A DNA stretch of 41,965 nucleotides from an uncultured Bacillota bacterium (GTDB lineage: Bacteria > Bacillota_I > Bacilli_A > Erysipelotrichales > Erysipelotrichaceae), in the NCBI GenBank assembly GCA_900319675.1, contig ONPK01000002.1, positions 1 to 41,965 of the forward strand, written 5' to 3'. Both the position numbers and the translations under genes were made by a program. Shown here one piece after another: positions 16,939-25,253 of this stretch. Numbering within the stretch: position 1 is the first letter of the stretch; each line of letters opens with the position of its first letter. A model generated the notes under the pieces. It was not told the origin of the DNA. It made no database searches and worked only from the letters and a program-made list of their open reading frames with translations.

Positions 16939-17595
16939 ATGAGATTTGAAAATGCTTATAAGGGTATTGGAAACATCATTACCGCTGAAGTACTCTCAAT
17001 CATCGCAACGGTTACTGGCGTTCTGACAGCAGTCTTCGGTGCTGTTGCCTACGCAGCAGAGATGGAAAAGATCAAGGAAGTCCTGGATTATACCATTGGT
17101 GGATTTACGATTCTGGGAATCATCACGCTGGTATTGCTGGCACTCTCATTCATCATCAACATCATCGGTCTGGCCAAGGCCGGTAAGGATGACAGTGAAT
17201 TCGTCAAGGCTCTTGTAGAGATCCTGATTGCCATAGTTGCCCTGGTTGCCGGAGTTTACTTCGATGGCAAGAACGATCTGATCAAGACCATATGCAACGC
17301 AATTCTCAGTGTTGTTAATACCATTGTCATGATGCACGTCGTTAACGGCATTGCCAATCTGGCAGATAAGATGTTCAACAGCAAGATGATCAACAAGGGC
17401 AAGACAGTCACCATCCTGATCATGGTCGCATTTGGCCTGAAGGCACTGGCTGAAATCGTACTCAAGTTCTTCTTCAAGGATCCGAAGGCCAACATCAACG
17501 TGATCCTGTCACTGGTTTCAGCACTGGCACAGATCATTCAGTATCTGTTCTACATCGGCTACTTAGGCAAAGCCAGAAAGATGCTCAGAGCTTAG
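16939..17595 (+). CDS. Membrane protein of unknown function
   Basis: A 218-residue protein with about five strongly hydrophobic segments (roughly residues 15-42, 55-78, 90-108, 115-138, 155-175 and 185-208). No family motif is recognised. ATG 16939 is chosen because TTGGAGGT lies ten bases before it; the in-frame ATG at 16870 lies in the intergenic inverted repeat and lacks a ribosome site. It stands between two terminators and so has its own transcript. Confidence 0.7.
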   Translation: MRFENAYKGIGNIITAEVLSIIATVTGVLTAVFGAVAYAAEMEKIKEVLDYTIGGFTILGIITLVLLALSFIINIIGLAKAGKDDSEFVKALVEILIAIVALVAGVYFDGKNDLIKTICNAILSVVNTIVMMHVVNGIANLADKMFNSKMINKGKTVTILIMVAFGLKALAEIVLKFFFKDPKANINVILSLVSALAQIIQYLFYIGYLGKARKMLRA

Positions 17596-17597
17596 TC

Positions 17598-17621
17598 AAA
17601 AGGAACTTCGGTTCCTTTTTT
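17598..17621 (+). terminator. UUCG-loop terminator
   Basis: AAAAGGAAC / GTTCCTTTT closing a TTCG tetraloop, followed by T's. Confidence 0.9.
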
Positions 17622-17695
17622 CTTTGGTTTTGTGTTAGAATGTTGATGTTAAGGGGTTAACAAATCGGAGAATTATTACTGAATGGAGGAAGGCA

Positions 17696-17803
17696 ATGAT
17701 CTCAGCAGTTTCAGAGGGTTATAATAAGGCCGGATCAGCAGTAATAGGAAAGATAATGAAAGAAATGAGCGGAAGGATGTTTTCATATGGCTTTGCTGGA
17801 TAA
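17696..17803 (+). CDS. Small ORF (35 codons) overlapping the dxs start
   Basis: ATG 17696 follows a strong GGAGGAAGG ribosome site at ideal spacing, better than that of dxs itself. The product would begin MISAVSEGYNKAGSAVIG, be partly amphipathic, and end at TAA 17801-17803, 17 bases inside dxs. It could be a leader peptide that couples translation into dxs, a small functional protein, or the end of a decayed gene. It is not recognised by sequence. A possible extended -10 (TGTTAGAAT) lies near 17632. Confidence 0.4.
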   Translation: MISAVSEGYNKAGSAVIGKIMKEMSGRMFSYGFAG

Positions 17804-19655
17804 GATCAAGGATGCTAACGACATCAAGCAGCTGCCTGAAAGTGATCTTCCGCTTTTAGCAGAGGAAATCAGGCAGAGATTACTGGAAGTAACCAGTACC
17901 AACGGCGGACATCTCGCCAGCAATCTTGGGGTAGTGGAGATCACCATCGCCCTGCACAGACTGCTGGATTTCCCCAGGGATAAACTGATATTTGACGTGG
18001 GACATCAGTCCTATGTACACAAGATGCTCACGGGCAGAAATGAGGCCATGGGTACATTGAGACAGCTGGATGGCATCAGCGGATTTACCGATCCGGGGGA
18101 AAGCGAGGATGATTCCTCCATCTCCGGTCATGCCTCCAATGCGATCTCCATTGCCCTGGGCTATGCCAGCGCCAGAGAGATAAAGGGAACGAACGAAAAG
18201 GTAGTTGCCCTCATCGGTGACGGTTCCCTGACCGGAGGCATGTCAAACGAGGCGCTTAACAACGCTGCCAATCTGAAGGGAAATCTTGTCATAATTCTGA
18301 ATGACAATGAAAGATCAATATCTGCCAATGTCGGCGGCCTGGCTAACTATCTAGGCAAGATAAGAACAAGCAATCGCTATCTTTCAACCAAGACGGTCGT
18401 TCAGAATACTCTGGGCAAGATCCCGGTAGTTGGTGAATACATCAAGACGGGTATTCACGCCACCAAGGAATCTATCAAGAGACTGTTTGTTGAAGGCATG
18501 TTCTTTGAGGATCTTGGCCTCACCTACATCGGACCGATCGACGGCAATGACATTGAGCAGGTTACGGAAGCTCTGGAGAGCGCCTTCCGCTTTAATGAGC
18601 CTGTGATCATTCACGCTCTTACCGTTAAGGGCAAGGGGTATAAGGAAGCTGAAAAGCATCCGGCACAGTACCACGGTGTCGATCCGTTTGATCTGAAAAC
18701 CGGCAAGCCATTGAAGAAGAAAACGGGAAGAAGCTATACGACCTGTTTCTCCGACAAGATGCTGCAGCTGGCAGAAAAGGATGAAAGAATAGTTGCCATT
18801 ACCGCAGCGATGCGCTTTGGCACGGGATTATACAATTTCAACAAGAAGTATCCGGAAAGGTTCTTTGACGTCGGCATTGCCGAGGAGCATGCCGTAGCCT
18901 TTGCGGCCGGTCTGGCCTCAGCCGGTTTACGACCGGTGGTAGCCATATACTCAACGTTCTTACAGAGAGCGTATGACCAGATGATCCATGACGTCTGCAT
19001 GAGCAGACTTCCGGTCATCTTTGCGGTCGACAGGGCAGGATTGGTAGGAAATGACGGCAAGACCCATCAGGGTTTACTGGATGAATCATTCCTCACCAGC
19101 ATCCCGAATATGACGGTAATGAGCCCGAAGAATGAATGGGAACTTGATGAGATGTTTGATCTGGCCTTGGAGTTAGGCAGCCCGGTAGCCATCCGCTATC
19201 CACGCGGTCAGGCAAGCGAGAGTCTGAACGAATACCGTCAGCCGCTTGTACTGAACGAGGATGAAATAATGGAAAGAGGCTCCAGAGTATGCATTCTGGC
19301 AACAGGCGTAATGGTTGAAACCGCCATGAAGGTCAGAGACATGCTTAAGGAGAAGGGAATTGAACCGACGGTAGTCAACGTAAGATTCCTCAGCCATGTA
19401 AATACTGATCTGATCAGGGAGCTTAAAGATGATCATGAACTGTTTGTCACGATGGAAGAAGTCGTGGCTCACGGCTCATACGGACAGAGAATGGACGCTG
19501 CCGTTGCCGCTGAAAAGCTTGGAGTCAGCGTAATGAACGTTACTCTTCCGGACAAATTCATAGAGCATGGAACCATTGAAGAATTAAGAGAACGCTACGG
19601 TCTGACCGCCGATGCAGTCACAGACCGCATCGAGAGGGAACTGGGCGGCTTTTAG
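17787..19655 (+). CDS. dxs: 1-deoxy-D-xylulose-5-phosphate synthase
   Basis: Thiamine-diphosphate enzyme that joins pyruvate and glyceraldehyde 3-phosphate, the first step of the non-mevalonate isoprenoid pathway; it uses a product of the PGK-TIM step. The TPP motif GDGSLTGGMSNEALNNA, NGGHLASNLGVVE, VGHQSYVHK, GIAEEHAVAFAAGLA and RYPRGQ are present. At 622 residues it has the family length. GGAAGGA sits about eleven bases before ATG 17787 and the start overlaps a small ORF. No later MEP-pathway gene is nearby. It is followed by a riboswitch-controlled unit. Confidence 0.97.
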   Translation: MALLDKIKDANDIKQLPESDLPLLAEEIRQRLLEVTSTNGGHLASNLGVVEITIALHRLLDFPRDKLIFDVGHQSYVHKMLTGRNEAMGTLRQLDGISGFTDPGESEDDSSISGHASNAISIALGYASAREIKGTNEKVVALIGDGSLTGGMSNEALNNAANLKGNLVIILNDNERSISANVGGLANYLGKIRTSNRYLSTKTVVQNTLGKIPVVGEYIKTGIHATKESIKRLFVEGMFFEDLGLTYIGPIDGNDIEQVTEALESAFRFNEPVIIHALTVKGKGYKEAEKHPAQYHGVDPFDLKTGKPLKKKTGRSYTTCFSDKMLQLAEKDERIVAITAAMRFGTGLYNFNKKYPERFFDVGIAEEHAVAFAAGLASAGLRPVVAIYSTFLQRAYDQMIHDVCMSRLPVIFAVDRAGLVGNDGKTHQGLLDESFLTSIPNMTVMSPKNEWELDEMFDLALELGSPVAIRYPRGQASESLNEYRQPLVLNEDEIMERGSRVCILATGVMVETAMKVRDMLKEKGIEPTVVNVRFLSHVNTDLIRELKDDHELFVTMEEVVAHGSYGQRMDAAVAAEKLGVSVMNVTLPDKFIEHGTIEELRERYGLTADAVTDRIERELGGF

Positions 19656-19689
19656 TTGAAAACACCGGGTTATTATGATAAATTGAGTT

Positions 19690-19777
19690 TGAATGAGGGA
19701 GTAACAGACGTTGAAAAACGTAGCTAAGTCGTCATCACGGATAATTCCCGGCTCGCTTCAAATTGTGAGACTCATGC
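19690..19777 (+). promoter_or_regulatory. yybP-ykoY (Mn2+) riboswitch aptamer
   Basis: The conserved elements of the manganese-sensing yybP-ykoY aptamer occur in order: P1 strand ATGAG (19693-19697) with GGAGTA loop (19698-19703); a hairpin ACGT...ACGT; the L3 region AAGTCGTCATCACGG (19726-19740); CCCGGCT; and GTGAGACTCAT, whose CTCAT (19771-19775) closes P1. These match the Lactococcus lactis aptamer (GGAGUA, GUCGUCA, CCGGCU, AAGACC) in sequence and spacing. A terminator follows at 19818, so Mn2+ binding is expected to permit transcription into the Na/Pi-PhoU gene. Confidence 0.82.
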
Positions 19778-19817
19778 ATTACTTCTGTTGTGCGTGAGCG
19801 TGTTGAAAAAATACATG

Positions 19818-19845
19818 GGTACGGCAGATGCCGTACCTGTTTTTC
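19818..19845 (+). terminator. Expression-platform terminator of the riboswitch
   Basis: GGTACGGC / GCCGTACC with an AGAT loop and TGTTTTTC, placed 42 bases after the aptamer and 45 before the start codon. Confidence 0.85.
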
Positions 19846-19889
19846 ATAAAAATGAACGTCAGTAGTTAAGGGGACTACAGGAGGATAAC

Positions 19890-21623
19890 ATGGATATTTA
19901 TTCATTCTTGCAGATTCTGGTAGGATTGGCCTTTTTCCTGTTCGGCATGCAGGTCATGTCGTCATCGCTGGAAAAGATGGCCGGCGGTTCTCTGGAAACG
20001 ACAATGAGAAAGGTGACCAGCAATAAGTGGCTCAGCTTCTTATTAGGCATGCTGATCACATGTGCAATTCAGTCGTCTTCAGGTGTAATCGTCATGCTTG
20101 TTGGTCTTGTAAACTCCAACATCATCATGTTTAAGGACACATTACCAATCATTCTCGGTACCAACGTAGGTACTACGATCACCGGCTGGATCCTGACTCT
20201 TACCGGCATTGACAGCAGTAGCTTCTCAATCATGTCAGTACTGAGCCCGAAGTTCTTCACACCAATTCTGGCCTTTGCCGGTGTTGTCATGAGAATGGTA
20301 TCCAAGAAGGAAAAGCAGAAAGACCTTGGAACGATATTCCTGGGTTTCGCAGTATTAATGTACGGCATGACCTTCATGTCAGATTCAGTAAAACTTATGG
20401 CTAATGAGCCTTGGTTCGCCAAGCTTCTGCTTATGTTCACCAACCCGATACTGGCTGTACTGATTTCAGTAATCGTCACTGCGGTTATTCAGTCATCAGA
20501 CGCAACCATCGGTATCATTGAAGCGTTCGCTTCTTCAGGCCAGATCTCATTGGGAATGGCCATACCTCTGGTACTTGGCGCCAATATCGGTACCTGTGTT
20601 ACCGGTCTGATCAGTTCAATCGGTGTTTCCAAGGGAGCCAAGAGAGTCAGCGTGCTGCAGGTAATGGTAAACTGCACCGGTGCATTGATCGTACTGGCTG
20701 TATTACTCGTAATTGGCAACATGGAATTTTTGAAGGGCATGACAAACCATGTCGGAGTAGCCCTGACCCACACGCTGTTCAACGTATTCGTTACGATCGT
20801 TGCCTTCTCAATTGAGCCGATCCTCATCAAGATCGTCAAGAACATCGTCAGGGACGAGGCAGAAGATCTGCCGAAGGTTCTCATCGACGACAGACTGCTC
20901 AACCAGCCGTCAATCGCCGTTACCGAGTGCATGTACAAGACGATTGAAATGGTTCTGATGGCCAGAAGAAACATCCTGTCATCACTGAACCTGATCAAGG
21001 AATTCAATGAGATTGAATATGAGACCATCAAGGAAACTGAACAGATGATCGACTGGTATGAGGATGAACTCGACAGTTTCCTGGTCAAGTTGTCAAAGGT
21101 ATCACTGTCTCAGGCTGACGCTGATACCGTAGGCAAGATGCTGCATGTAATCACCGACTACGAGAGAATCGGTGACCATGCCAACAATCTGGCCGATCTG
21201 GCTAAGAAACTGAATGAAAGCGAAGAAAAGTTCTCTGAAGATGCCATGAAGGAAGTTGACAACATGATCAACGCCATCAACGAGATAGTTGAATTCGCTA
21301 CGGATTGTCTGGTTGACAATGACCTGGCCAGCGGTGCACAGGTTGAACCGCTTGAAGAAGTCATTGACTACATGTCAGATGCCATGATGGATTCTCACGT
21401 TGAAAGACTCGTCAAGGGCAAGTGCTCTGTTTCCCAGGGCTTCCTGCTTTCTGACTTCGTAAATAACTGCGAGAGAGTTTCTGACCACTGTTCCAACATT
21501 GCGGTTGCGGTTATTGAAGCATCAAATGATGAATTCTATACCCACCAGTATCTGCATGACGTGAAACACGAGTCAGAAGATTTCAAGGCACTATACGATT
21601 TCTACTTCCAAAAGTACTGCTAA
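19890..21623 (+). CDS. Na/Pi-cotransporter family protein with C-terminal PhoU domain
   Basis: A 577-residue membrane protein. The N-terminal 320 residues contain two Na/Pi-cotransporter repeats with the diagnostic QSS motifs (AIQSSSGV near 57 and VIQSSDAT near 202) and GTNVGTTITG / GANIGTCVTG. The C-terminal 220 residues are PhoU-like, with metal-binding helices DYERIGDHANNL and NCERVSDHCSNI. Bacterial homologues such as E. coli YjbB are linked to phosphate export. ATG 19890 follows GGAGG. Control by an upstream Mn2+ riboswitch is unusual, since known yybP-ykoY targets are mainly Mn2+ exporters. Confidence 0.93.
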   Translation: MDIYSFLQILVGLAFFLFGMQVMSSSLEKMAGGSLETTMRKVTSNKWLSFLLGMLITCAIQSSSGVIVMLVGLVNSNIIMFKDTLPIILGTNVGTTITGWILTLTGIDSSSFSIMSVLSPKFFTPILAFAGVVMRMVSKKEKQKDLGTIFLGFAVLMYGMTFMSDSVKLMANEPWFAKLLLMFTNPILAVLISVIVTAVIQSSDATIGIIEAFASSGQISLGMAIPLVLGANIGTCVTGLISSIGVSKGAKRVSVLQVMVNCTGALIVLAVLLVIGNMEFLKGMTNHVGVALTHTLFNVFVTIVAFSIEPILIKIVKNIVRDEAEDLPKVLIDDRLLNQPSIAVTECMYKTIEMVLMARRNILSSLNLIKEFNEIEYETIKETEQMIDWYEDELDSFLVKLSKVSLSQADADTVGKMLHVITDYERIGDHANNLADLAKKLNESEEKFSEDAMKEVDNMINAINEIVEFATDCLVDNDLASGAQVEPLEEVIDYMSDAMMDSHVERLVKGKCSVSQGFLLSDFVNNCERVSDHCSNIAVAVIEASNDEFYTHQYLHDVKHESEDFKALYDFYFQKYC

Positions 21624-21637
21624 ACACAGTACTTTTT
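21611..21637 (+). terminator. Terminator overlapping the end of the Na/Pi-PhoU gene
   Basis: AAAGTACTG / CAGTACTTT stem around the TAA stop codon, followed by TTT; the T-run is also part of the lemA -35 region. Confidence 0.75.
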
Positions 21638-21664
21638 TACAATTACATGTAAAAAGAGTATAAT
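21636..21664 (+). promoter_or_regulatory. Promoter of the lemA operon
   Basis: TTTACA (21636-21641), a 17-base spacer and TATAAT (21659-21664). Confidence 0.8.
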
Positions 21665-21696
21665 TTACTAGATAGATAACAAAGGAGGATAATCCA

Positions 21697-22245
21697 ATGA
21701 AATATGTTCTTATTGCTATTGTTGTATTAGCCGTTCTGGCAGTTCTGTACTTCATTTCAACAAACAATGCATTTGTTGCCTTACAGAATAAGATCGAAGA
21801 GGCATTCTCAACAATGGATGTATATCTGGTTAAAAGAGCTGAGCTGATCCCAAACATCGTCGCAACTGTAAAGGGATATGCAAAGCATGAAACTGAGACT
21901 CTGGAAAAGGTCGTCGCCGCCAGAAATTCAGCCGTTACAGCCGGTGACAAGATCGCTGCTGATACCGAGCTGACAAAGGCAGTCAGACAGGTATTTGCCC
22001 TGGCAGAATCCTATCCTGAATTAAAGGCAAACACCAACTTCCTGAATCTGCAGCAGCAGCTTTCATCAATTGAAGAAGACATCGCAACTTCACGTCGTTA
22101 CTACAATGGTGTCGTAAGACAGTACAACACCAAGTTACAGTCATTCCCAAGCAGCCTGGTTGCTTCAGCCAAGGGCCTTGTAAGACAGCCGATGTTTGAG
22201 GTAAGTGACGATTCACAGCGTCAGAATGTAAAAGTAGAGTTCTAA
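21697..22245 (+). CDS. lemA: LemA family protein
   Basis: A 182-residue membrane-anchored protein: one N-terminal transmembrane helix (about residues 3-21), then the LemA coiled domain with NKIEEAFSTMDVYLVKRAELIPNIV and YPELKANTNFLNLQQQL, all conserved. The molecular role of LemA is not settled. It stands two bases before the DUF2207 gene, a frequent LemA partner, which supports a shared envelope function. AAAGGAGG precedes ATG 21697. Confidence 0.93.
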   Translation: MKYVLIAIVVLAVLAVLYFISTNNAFVALQNKIEEAFSTMDVYLVKRAELIPNIVATVKGYAKHETETLEKVVAARNSAVTAGDKIAADTELTKAVRQVFALAESYPELKANTNFLNLQQQLSSIEEDIATSRRYYNGVVRQYNTKLQSFPSSLVASAKGLVRQPMFEVSDDSQRQNVKVEF

Positions 22246-22247
22246 AA

Positions 22248-24143
22248 ATGCGCAAGCTTCTGAATGTAATTTTGGCCATATTGATTGCCGTAAGCGTCAT
22301 TTCCATCAGGACTGACCGCGTACAGGCAAGAGAAGGCTTTGATATCAACAAGCATGTAGTAGAAATGGATGTTCACGAGGATGGAACCATTCTGGTAACT
22401 GAAACCATGGACGTACTTTTTACTGTGCCAACTTTACATGGCATCTACGTGAATATTCCGAAGGAGTATTCAATGAGATGGGAGATCAACGATCAGACTG
22501 TCAGGAAGAAATATGTCTTCCCTGTGCGCCATGTAAAGGTGCTGTCCGATCATAAGTATGACACTACCGATTTTACTGAAGGTGTTCAGATCAAGATCGG
22601 TGACAAGAACAAGTATGCAAATACAAACGAAACCTACAAGTTCCAATACGAGATCGTGACCAGAGATCTGGATCTTAACGGATTGCAGATGCTGTTCATG
22701 AACATCATCTCCGGAGGCTGGAATACCGTAACTCATTCAGTTGAGTTCCAGATCAACATGCCTAAGGAGTTTGACAGAAGCAAACTGCAGTTTGACTCAC
22801 CGGAAGGCGTTACCAGTGAATCAAAGGGAGCCCTGTCATTTGTCGTTACCGGAAAGACCATTTCCGGTACATACAGCGCAGATCTGAATCCTGGTGAGGC
22901 TATCACCGTTCTGCTGAATCTGCCGAATGACTACTTCCATTTCATCAGTAACAACGTTTACGGTCTGTACGCAATGATCACATCCTGCATCATAGCCGTG
23001 ATTATGGCTACACTGTTCTTCATCTTCGGCAAGGATGACCCGCTCATCGACAGCGTTGAATTCCATGCTCCAAGCGGGGTAACAAGTGCAGAAGTCGGCG
23101 TCATAATCGATGGCGTTGCCAATGACGGGGATGTCATTTCACTGATCCTTGACTGGGGCAGAAGGGGACTCATAACCATTACTGACAAGGAAGACTCACT
23201 GATCCTCACCAAGAAGAGCGATCTGGAAGCTACGGCCAGAGGTTATGAAAGACACATGTTTGACGAACTGTTCAAGAACCGCGATGAAGTCAACATTGAC
23301 ACCCTCAAGGACAAGTTCTATACGACCATCGGCAGAGTCGAGAAGATGCTGGACAAGTACTTCAATTCCAAGAAGCGCAGACTGTTCACTGAGTCATCTC
23401 TGACTGTACAGACAATATGCCTGATGCTGTCATTTTTGCCGATAGGCATTACCTCATTCATGCTGTATTACTGTTACTACTATGACATGGTTCTTGGCCT
23501 GATCTGGGTTGCCATTGATGCAATCACCATCATCGGTGCAACGGCCATCATGGTATACATGGATAACAGAAGATACATGCACAAGTGGTATACAAAGCTG
23601 TTACTGTACATCGCCGTAGGCGTACTGTTCACCATACCGGTCATCATACTGGTATACATCGCAGCTGATACCAATACAAACATCGGATATCCGATCGTCA
23701 GCATAGTGGCCAACATTCTGGTAATACTTGTCGTCAGGTTCATGAAGAAGAGAACCGAATACGGCAATCAGATCCTTGGTCAGGTAATAGGCTTGAGAAA
23801 CTTCATCCTGGTTGCCGAGCAGGACAGACTGCAGGAACTGGTTGATGAAAATCCATATTACTTCTATGACATTCTGCCGTTTGCCTATGCGCTAGGTCTG
23901 ACAGATGTCTGGAATGATCATTTCAAGAATCTGACAATACAGCCATGTGACTGGTATTACAGTCCGTATTACTCTAACCCGTATTACATGACTAACTCAC
24001 TGTCCAGTCAGATGCATGTCATTGAAAGGGCCATGACAAGTGCCCCGGCACCTGAAAGCTCATCAGGAGGATTCAGTTCAGGATCTTCCGGCGGAGGATT
24101 CTCAGGCGGCGGCTTTGGTGGTTCATCAGGAGGTGGATGGTAA
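22248..24143 (+). CDS. DUF2207 domain membrane protein
   Basis: This 631-residue protein has a signal peptide (about residues 1-28, ending RVQA), an extracellular beta-rich DUF2207 domain of about 200 residues, a transmembrane helix near 243-262, a cytoplasmic domain, two to four further helices near 385-500, and a Ser/Gly-rich end (SSGGFSSGSSGGGFSGG...). This layout is standard for the LemA-associated DUF2207 family; function is unknown. The DNA for the Gly-rich tail includes AGGAGGTGG, which serves as ribosome site for the next, tiny gene. Confidence 0.88.
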   Translation: MRKLLNVILAILIAVSVISIRTDRVQAREGFDINKHVVEMDVHEDGTILVTETMDVLFTVPTLHGIYVNIPKEYSMRWEINDQTVRKKYVFPVRHVKVLSDHKYDTTDFTEGVQIKIGDKNKYANTNETYKFQYEIVTRDLDLNGLQMLFMNIISGGWNTVTHSVEFQINMPKEFDRSKLQFDSPEGVTSESKGALSFVVTGKTISGTYSADLNPGEAITVLLNLPNDYFHFISNNVYGLYAMITSCIIAVIMATLFFIFGKDDPLIDSVEFHAPSGVTSAEVGVIIDGVANDGDVISLILDWGRRGLITITDKEDSLILTKKSDLEATARGYERHMFDELFKNRDEVNIDTLKDKFYTTIGRVEKMLDKYFNSKKRRLFTESSLTVQTICLMLSFLPIGITSFMLYYCYYYDMVLGLIWVAIDAITIIGATAIMVYMDNRRYMHKWYTKLLLYIAVGVLFTIPVIILVYIAADTNTNIGYPIVSIVANILVILVVRFMKKRTEYGNQILGQVIGLRNFILVAEQDRLQELVDENPYYFYDILPFAYALGLTDVWNDHFKNLTIQPCDWYYSPYYSNPYYMTNSLSSQMHVIERAMTSAPAPESSSGGFSSGSSGGGFSGGGFGGSSGGGW

Positions 24144-24272
24144 GTGAAGAAGATACTGGCCGCACTAATGGCCATGACACTGCTGCTGACAGCCTGCTCA
24201 GGTAAGAGCGGAATGGCTCAGGCTTCAGTCGGCGTCGGCAGAAAACTGACAACAGAAAACAATTCATGGTAA
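24144..24272 (+). CDS. Tiny predicted lipoprotein, GTG start
   Basis: A 42-residue product starting with GTG directly after the DUF2207 stop, served by AGGAGG ten bases upstream inside the DUF2207 tail. It has a basic start (KKILAAL), a hydrophobic core and a lipobox LLTAC with Cys18, leaving a mature lipopeptide of only 25 residues (CSGKSGMAQASVGVGRKLTT...). A strong terminator overlaps its stop codon, which supports a real gene end. No family is recognised. It may be a small partner of LemA/DUF2207, or a shortened relic of a longer lipoprotein. Confidence 0.6.
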   Translation: MKKILAALMAMTLLLTACSGKSGMAQASVGVGRKLTTENNSW

Positions 24273-24298
24273 GGAACACATAATGTGTTCCTTTTTTT
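24271..24298 (+). terminator. Terminator of the lemA operon
   Basis: AAGGAACACA / TGTGTTCCTT with a TAA loop and a run of T's. Confidence 0.92.
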
Positions 24299-24349
24299 AA
24301 TATAATATTCACATTGTTTTGTGCTATCATACTAAAAGGGGGTATGTAC

Positions 24350-25195
24350 ATGAAGAAGAAGGTGATTGATATTCTTGCGGTTTTATTTGGCAATTTCTTA
24401 CTTGCCGTTTCAGTTGCCTATTTCGTACTGCCCAATGACGTTCTTTCCGGCGGCGTAGCCGGCATATCCATCATTACCAAGGTGCTGTTTGGCTTAAGCC
24501 CTACACTGGTCATTGACATACTGGTCATCAGTCTGTTCATCATCGGTGCCCTGGTACTGGGAAAGGACTTCGCCATCAAGACCGCTCTCAGCAGTATCAG
24601 CTATCCGATATTTCTGGAAATCCTGGTGCGCTATCCGATAGAAATGGATATTGATCCTATTTTAAACTGCGTATTCGGCGGTGCCATTGCCGGTATCGGT
24701 ATGGGCATTGCCTTCAGACATAACGCTTCTACCGGAGGGACGGACATCATATGTCTTCTGATGGACAAGTATCTGCACATTCCCGTTTCTACGTCAGTCA
24801 TGATCACTGACGGCATCATTACAGCCGCAGGTCTTCTCACCTACGGTCTGCAGGATGTCTTTCTGGGAATGGTCTACATATATGCATCAAGCGCTGCCAT
24901 CAACAAGATGATGGTACCTAAGACAGGCGAAGCCATCGCTCTGTACATCATCACTGACAGGTTTGATGAGATCAAGGAATTCATTCACGTCAAGCTCAGC
25001 CGTGGTACGACTATTCTGGATGGTCGCGGCGGCTATACCGACAAGAAGAAGCAGATCATTCTGACTGTATTATCAAGAGGACAGTATGTTACTCTGTCCG
25101 ACTTCATTGAAAAGACTGACCCGTATGCCTTTGTCATCGTATCTGATGCCAAGGAGATCAAGGGTGAGGGCTTCACGTACGAGTTCCGAGTATAG
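24350..25195 (+). CDS. YitT family membrane protein (DUF161/DUF2179)
   Basis: A 281-residue protein with five or six N-terminal transmembrane segments (LAVLFGNFLLAVSVAYF, GGAIAGIGMGIAFRHNASTGGTD and others) and a cytoplasmic C-terminal DUF2179 domain (GTTILDGRGGYT, YAFVIVSDAKEIKGEGF). The family is widespread in Firmicutes; its transport role is not established. ATG 24350 is preferred because AAAGGGGG lies seven bases before it; ATG 24344 is too close and the TTG at 24314 falls in the promoter area. A TGCTATCAT extended -10 is near 24321. Confidence 0.9.
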   Translation: MKKKVIDILAVLFGNFLLAVSVAYFVLPNDVLSGGVAGISIITKVLFGLSPTLVIDILVISLFIIGALVLGKDFAIKTALSSISYPIFLEILVRYPIEMDIDPILNCVFGGAIAGIGMGIAFRHNASTGGTDIICLLMDKYLHIPVSTSVMITDGIITAAGLLTYGLQDVFLGMVYIYASSAAINKMMVPKTGEAIALYIITDRFDEIKEFIHVKLSRGTTILDGRGGYTDKKKQIILTVLSRGQYVTLSDFIEKTDPYAFVIVSDAKEIKGEGFTYEFRV

Positions 25196-25214
25196 TTCAA
25201 TAATCAAGGTTATG

Positions 25215-25223
25215 TGCTATAAT
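25215..25223 (+). promoter_or_regulatory. Extended -10 promoter of ftsEX
   Basis: TGCTATAAT 31 bases before the ftsE start; no clear -35. Confidence 0.6.
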
Positions 25224-25253
25224 CTATAATAGATAATTATCGCGGAGGTTATC

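Noticed and set aside
24314-24349. TTG start for the YitT protein
   Set aside because: It falls in the promoter region, and AAAGGGGG is ideally placed for ATG 24350.
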